Below are positions 60,328 through 64,000 of a stretch of DNA of 64,000 bases, piece after piece. The notes below the pieces were generated by a model. It made no database searches, had not been told where the DNA came from, and worked only from the letters and a program-made list of their open reading frames with translations. Position 1 is the stretch's first letter. Each line of letters starts with the position of its first letter. The translations under genes and the position numbers were made by a program. The DNA is from an uncultured Clostridia bacterium (GTDB taxonomy: Bacteria; Bacillota; Clostridia; Oscillospirales; Ruminococcaceae). The stretch spans positions 62,001-126,000 of the forward strand of contig CANRFB010000001.1 of NCBI GenBank assembly GCA_947629785.1, in the 5' to 3' direction.

Positions 60328-62751
60328 CATTCTTGCATAATTTGCCATAAGAGTTTTCTTGCCCACCTCGTCAAATTCCACATAGAGCATGGCGTCATTG
60401 CTGATCTTCTTAACGCTGAGGACTGTTCCCTCTCCGAATTTTTCGTGCAGAACTCTGTCCCCCACTGCAAAATCGGGGGCTTTATTTGTATTTGCATAAA
60501 GCTTTGGCATTTTTGCAGGCGCGGAAGTTTCAAAAGCTGCTGTCGGTATCTGCTGAATGACCTTTCCGTCTATTTTTTCAAGGTATTCGTCATCAATTTC
60601 CTTTACAAAGCGGGAAACTGTATATGGTTTGGAATACCCGTAAAGTGACCTTACGTCCGAATGGATAATATGCAGCTTCTTTTTTGCCCTTGTGATCGCA
60701 ACATATGCAAGACGCCTTTCCTCGTCTATATCATCGGCTCTGCCAGACGGAAATATTCCCTCGTCCATGCCCACAATGAAAACTACAGGAAACTCCAGTC
60801 CTTTTGCGCCATGAACCGTCATTAACAGAACGGTGTCCTGACTGTCGTCTGTCTGATCAAGATTTGTATACAAGCTGACTTCTTCCAGAAATCCCTCCAA
60901 TGACGAATCCTCGCCGTTTTCGTTTTCATACTGGATTACAGCAGATTTTAATTCGCCGATATTTCTGAGGCGGTCCTCAATTTTTTCTTTGCTTTCGTTT
61001 TGTTTTTCAACAAATTCACGGTAGCCTGTCTTTTCAAGAATTTCGTCAATAAGATCGCCCAGTGAATTATTTTCCGCAAAACTGCTCAACTGCTCGAACA
61101 TTTCCGCTGTTTTAATAAGTTTTGCCGATTTTGAACTTAAAACTTGTATATCCTCACTGTTACGCATGACTTCAATAAAAGTCATATCGAGGTTTTCAGC
61201 CGCGCGGACTATATTTTCAAAGGTTTTCGGACCTATGCCGCGGGTCGGTTTATTTACGATACGCTCAAATCTGACAATATCATTCGGGCTGTTTATTACG
61301 GAAAGATACGCTACAATATCCTTTACTTCTTCACGGTCATAGAAACGCGGTCCGCCAAGTATCTTATATGATATTCCGCTGCGGATAAACGCGGTTTCTA
61401 TATTACGGGACTGGGCATTGTTTCGGTACAGAACAGCGTGATCTTTAAATGTCATGCCGTTCTTCCTGTTTTCAAGAATCGTATCGGAAACATATTTTGC
61501 TTCTTTGTCGCCGTCCGCGGCGCTGTAGAGATTAACCTTATCTCCGCTGTCCGAACTTGTCCAGAGTTTCTTTTCATTCCCCGAATTATGCGGATTATGT
61601 TTAATAAGTGAATTTGCGGCATTCAGAATATTTCCCGTAGAACGGTAATTCTGCTCTAATTTCACAACTTTTGCGCTGCTGAACTGCTTTTCAAAGCTTA
61701 AAATATTCCGTATATCAGCGCCTCGGAAACTATATATTGACTGGTCGTCGTCGCCGACTACAAAAATATTCCCGTGTTCTTCCGCGATAAGTTTCACAAA
61801 TTCATACTGAGCGGTATTTGTGTCCTGATATTCGTCCACCATTACATATTTGAAAAGATTCCTGTAATATTTCAATGTATCGGGGACTTTTCTGAAAAGT
61901 TCCACCGTCAGTCTTATAAGGTCATCAAAATCAAGAGCGTTGGATTCGATCAGACGCCTTTGATAAAGTTCATACAGACCGTTTATTTTCTTCTCTGTTT
62001 CCGCAACAAAATATCCGCCCGAATTCCTTGAAAAATCAATATATCCCGCAGGTGAAACAAGTTTATCCTTTGCCCATGATATTTTTCCTAAAACATATTT
62101 CGGGGAAATTCCCCCGCTCATTTTGCTGTATTTGTTTTTATCTTCGGTTCGGGGCTCAATTTCATCATCGCTTACGGCACCTGCCCTAAAATATTCTTCA
62201 AAACAAGATTTCATAAGCTGTTCGCTGTCGGCACTGTCATATATGGAAAATCTGCTCGTATAACCCATTCCGAGTTTTTCTATGTCATGTCTCAATATTC
62301 TTGCGCAGGCGGAATGGAAAGTTGACGCCTGAATATCCCCCGCAAAACTTCCGAGGATAGTTTCAAGCCTGCTTTTAAGTTCGCCCGCCGCTTTATTTGT
62401 AAATGTAATTGCAAGGATATTCCAAGGCTTGACTTTATCAACGGCAATTATATTTTCAAGACGCGCGGACATAAAATCGTCGTGACTGCCGTCGTAATTT
62501 TTCAAGAATGAAACATCGTCTTCCGTAATACCATCGGGGCAATTTTCGTCCATGTACGCATTACCAAATTTTATCATATTAGCCGCTCTGTTTACCAGAA
62601 CCGAGGTTTTTCCGCTGCCTGCGCCCGCAAACACCAACAACGGACCGTTTATCCGAAAAACGGCTTCTTTTTGCTTATCGTTCAGATAGCTGAAATACTT
62701 TTCCATTGCCTGCCTTTTGGCTGTTATAAATTCTTCCTTGTTTACCGACAT
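60316..62751 (-). CDS. pcrA: UvrD/PcrA-type DNA helicase
   Basis: The 811-residue superfamily 1A helicase has GAGSGKT, ILAITFTNKAAGELK, VDEYQDTN, VGDDDQSIYSFRGAD, LEQNYRST, TVHGAKGLEF and VAITRAKKKL. It has a longer N-terminal insert than usual (about residues 60-90, AYMDENCPDGITEDDVSF) and the PcrA-like C-terminus (GDRVLHEKFGEGTVLSV). It unwinds DNA in repair and clears proteins from DNA. AGGAGTGG precedes the ATG. TATAAT on the minus strand lies about 30 bp upstream. Confidence 0.93.
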   Translation of the reverse strand: MSVNKEEFITAKRQAMEKYFSYLNDKQKEAVFRINGPLLVFAGAGSGKTSVLVNRAANMIKFGNAYMDENCPDGITEDDVSFLKNYDGSHDDFMSARLENIIAVDKVKPWNILAITFTNKAAGELKSRLETILGSFAGDIQASTFHSACARILRHDIEKLGMGYTSRFSIYDSADSEQLMKSCFEEYFRAGAVSDDEIEPRTEDKNKYSKMSGGISPKYVLGKISWAKDKLVSPAGYIDFSRNSGGYFVAETEKKINGLYELYQRRLIESNALDFDDLIRLTVELFRKVPDTLKYYRNLFKYVMVDEYQDTNTAQYEFVKLIAEEHGNIFVVGDDDQSIYSFRGADIRNILSFEKQFSSAKVVKLEQNYRSTGNILNAANSLIKHNPHNSGNEKKLWTSSDSGDKVNLYSAADGDKEAKYVSDTILENRKNGMTFKDHAVLYRNNAQSRNIETAFIRSGISYKILGGPRFYDREEVKDIVAYLSVINSPNDIVRFERIVNKPTRGIGPKTFENIVRAAENLDMTFIEVMRNSEDIQVLSSKSAKLIKTAEMFEQLSSFAENNSLGDLIDEILEKTGYREFVEKQNESKEKIEDRLRNIGELKSAVIQYENENGEDSSLEGFLEEVSLYTNLDQTDDSQDTVLLMTVHGAKGLEFPVVFIVGMDEGIFPSGRADDIDEERRLAYVAITRAKKKLHIIHSDVRSLYGYSKPYTVSRFVKEIDDEYLEKIDGKVIQQIPTAAFETSAPAKMPKLYANTNKAPDFAVGDRVLHEKFGEGTVLSVKKISNDAMLYVEFDEVGKKTLMANYARMKKL

Positions 62752-63051
62752 ATGACCACTCCTAAAAAGATGTTGATATGATTTAATTATACCACATCCG
62801 ACAATAATTTTAAAGTATTATTTTAATAATTTAACACTTTCGCAATACTTTTCATTTTTCTCTTCCATGTAATTATTTGAAATTATAGAAAATAACGGCA
62901 TTGACGCTGCCATTTACATTAAAATGCAGTTCTGAGAATAAGAGCGTAAAAAGCCTTTAAATTCAATTAACAGCATAATTTTCAGCTTTTCCATACGGAA
63001 AAATATCATTCCGGAGAAAATATAGCCTGATTTTATGGAAAACATTTTGCA

Positions 63052-63080
63052 TTGACTTTAATTCCCTGAAATGGTATCCT
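63052..63080 (+). promoter_or_regulatory. Promoter of the CAP-domain gene
   Basis: TTGACT (63052-63057) and TATCCT (63075-63080) have a 17-bp spacer, 75 bp before the ATG. The rest of the 403-bp gap from 62752 holds only the helicase promoter and AT-rich sequence. Confidence 0.6.
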
Positions 63081-63154
63081 CAAATTAAGGCAATACACAC
63101 AAAGTTTGCCGCGGGAAAATGTTTTTCCCAAAAAATCTGTCAGGAGGTATTACA

Positions 63155-64000
63155 ATGAAACTAAAAAAACTGACAACGGCAGCAGTCGCCTGTATTTTTG
63201 TTTTCGGAGCTGTTTTCGGAACATTGTCAATGGACAATGAAAAAAACGTACAGGCAATATCTTCTGCATTGTATGACAGCGAAGAACTTGCAGGATACGC
63301 CGAACGCATAGCCGGACTTGTAAATTCCGAACGAGAAAGTTACGGACTTGACCCCGTTGCCCTCTCCCCTGTTCTCAGCGAAGCCGCCAACACAAGAGCA
63401 AAAGAGATCATCACATCTTTCTCCCATACCCGCCCCAACGGAACAAGCTGCTTTACCGCGATTTCCGAACTCGGAGTAAAGTACAGCGCCGCGGCGGAAA
63501 ATATCGCTTACGGTCAGAAAAGCCCCGAAAGCGTTATGAAAGCATGGATGAATTCTCAGGGGCATCGCGCGAACATACTCAATTCCGATATGGAATACAT
63601 AGGTGTGGGCGCAGTCTATGAAAACGGCATTTATTACTGGACGCAGTTCTTTGCGGCTTCTGAACAGCTTGCTCCCGAAACTCCCAAGCCCGCAGAAACT
63701 ACCGTTACCGAAACCGAAGATCCCAAGCCCGCGGAAACCACCGTTACCGAAACAGAAACTCCCAAGCCCGCGGAAACCACCGTTCCGGAAACGGAAACTC
63801 CCAAGCCCGCGGAAACCACCATTACCGAAACAGAAGCTCCCAAACCCGCAGAGACTACCGTTCCGAAAACCGAAACTCCCAAGCCCGCGGAAACTACCGC
63901 CCGTCCCTGCGAAACTCAATGTTCCGTTGATTCAAACGGTGAGATAAGCTGCACGCCCTGTGAAACACAATGTTCCGTAAATTCAGACGGTCAGATAAGC
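63155..64000 (+). CDS. Secreted CAP/SCP-domain protein with Pro/Glu/Thr repeats (3' end off window)
   Basis: The frame is open from the ATG at 63155 (GGAGG 10 bases upstream) to the right edge, 282 codons. A signal peptide covers about residues 1-25. A CAP domain (about 45-170) has LVNSERESYGLDPV, SHTRPNG, AENIAYG, WMNSQGHRANILNS and the final YWTQFF. Six copies of a 13-residue PKPAETTVTETET-type repeat follow from 63683, then a Cys-rich repeat beginning CETQCSVDSNGEISCTP that runs off the window. It is probably surface-associated; role unknown. Confidence 0.88.
   Translation, partial: MKLKKLTTAAVACIFVFGAVFGTLSMDNEKNVQAISSALYDSEELAGYAERIAGLVNSERESYGLDPVALSPVLSEAANTRAKEIITSFSHTRPNGTSCFTAISELGVKYSAAAENIAYGQKSPESVMKAWMNSQGHRANILNSDMEYIGVGAVYENGIYYWTQFFAASEQLAPETPKPAETTVTETEDPKPAETTVTETETPKPAETTVPETETPKPAETTITETEAPKPAETTVPKTETPKPAETTARPCETQCSVDSNGEISCTPCETQCSVNSDGQIS
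63683..63900 (+). repeat. In-frame 39-bp tandem repeats in the CAP protein
   Basis: Six units, each about 39 bp and encoding a PKPAETTVTETET-like block, with mostly third-position and Val/Ile/Ala changes. A separate 17-residue Cys repeat starts right after. Confidence 0.88.

Noticed and set aside
63227-63919. Gly/Phe-rich minus-strand frame resembling a repeat protein
   Set aside because: It is the complement of the PETT repeats of the CAP gene, which has a signal peptide, promoter and ribosome site.

Overview
The window reads as chromosome of an obligately anaerobic, low-to-mid GC Firmicute, most likely a Ruminococcus-like member of the Clostridia. This rests on protein content: a lipoprotein GH5 cellulase, an indolepyruvate:ferredoxin oxidoreductase, an [FeFe]-hydrogenase-like sensor, HemW, a GerW/YtfJ-type sporulation protein, a heterodimeric ABC exporter, and YtrA/NatA-type ABC operons. 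Promoters are mostly sigma-A type (TTGACA-N17-TATAAT) and Shine-Dalgarno sites are strong (AGGAGG), with several TTG and GTG starts. No phage, insertion sequence, CRISPR array or rRNA was seen. One tRNA-Arg(ACG) is present.

Layout. 1-3.0 kb (minus): carboxyltransferase, biotin carrier and OadA-like subunit of a biotin-dependent decarboxylase or transcarboxylase. 3.1-8.5 kb (minus): M50 protease, scpA, scpB, DUF2953, gerW-like, D-Ala-D-Ala carboxypeptidase and rluB, apparently one operon from a promoter near 8.55 kb. 8.7 kb (plus): rpmB. 9-13.3 kb (minus): a second D-Ala-D-Ala carboxypeptidase, ung, cellulase and an ASCH protein. 13.6-16.2 kb (plus): a membrane GGDEF-EAL protein. 16.3-18.6 kb (minus): CPBP-family membrane protein, a TadA-GNAT fusion and a small ORF. 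19-21.7 kb (plus): CadC-like ArsR sensor and a Zn/Cd/Pb P-type ATPase. 22-25.6 kb (minus): ABC transporter, two small membrane proteins and an esterase. 25.9-26.6 kb (minus): XRE regulator with a membrane partner. 26.9-28.6 kb (plus): DEAD-box RNA helicase. 28.6-29.9 kb (minus): secreted transglutaminase-like protein. 30.2-34 kb (plus): two halves of an ABC exporter, separated by a spacer that carries a candidate structured RNA on the minus strand. 34.1-38.7 kb (minus): YtrA-type regulator, VanY, ABC ATPase, permease and lipoprotein. 39.2-41 kb (plus): hydrogenase-chemoreceptor fusion. 41.1-46 kb (minus): iorA, iorB, HD protein, paaK and ACT protein (aryl-acid metabolism). 46.2-50.1 kb (minus): Rrf2 regulator, pheA, HipA-like kinase, ispD, ispF. 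50.3-54.2 kb (plus): two tandem O-antigen-ligase-like proteins and galE. 54.3-58.2 kb (plus): tRNA-Arg, lepA, hemW, patatin. 58.3-60.3 kb: XRE regulator (minus) and a broken chemoreceptor gene (plus). 60.3-62.8 kb (minus): UvrD/PcrA-type helicase. 63.2 kb to the end (plus): secreted CAP protein with Pro/Glu/Thr repeats, running off the window.

The most interesting unexplained items are: (1) an apparent stand-alone structured RNA at about 31.96-32.21 kb with its own promoter, a GNRA-capped stem, a possible pseudoknot and a terminator; (2) a dispersed 165-225 bp repeat family (four copies, about 18.7, 21.8, 25.7 and 41.6 kb) with GAGAGTTAAGAGTT-type ends and a GCAGGCTGAGCCTGC palindrome, one copy of which supplies the last codons of an esterase; (3) the soluble [FeFe]-hydrogenase/MCP fusion with an altered H-cluster motif and a leader hairpin placed between Shine-Dalgarno and start; and (4) similar inverted-repeat operators in front of two ABC operons.
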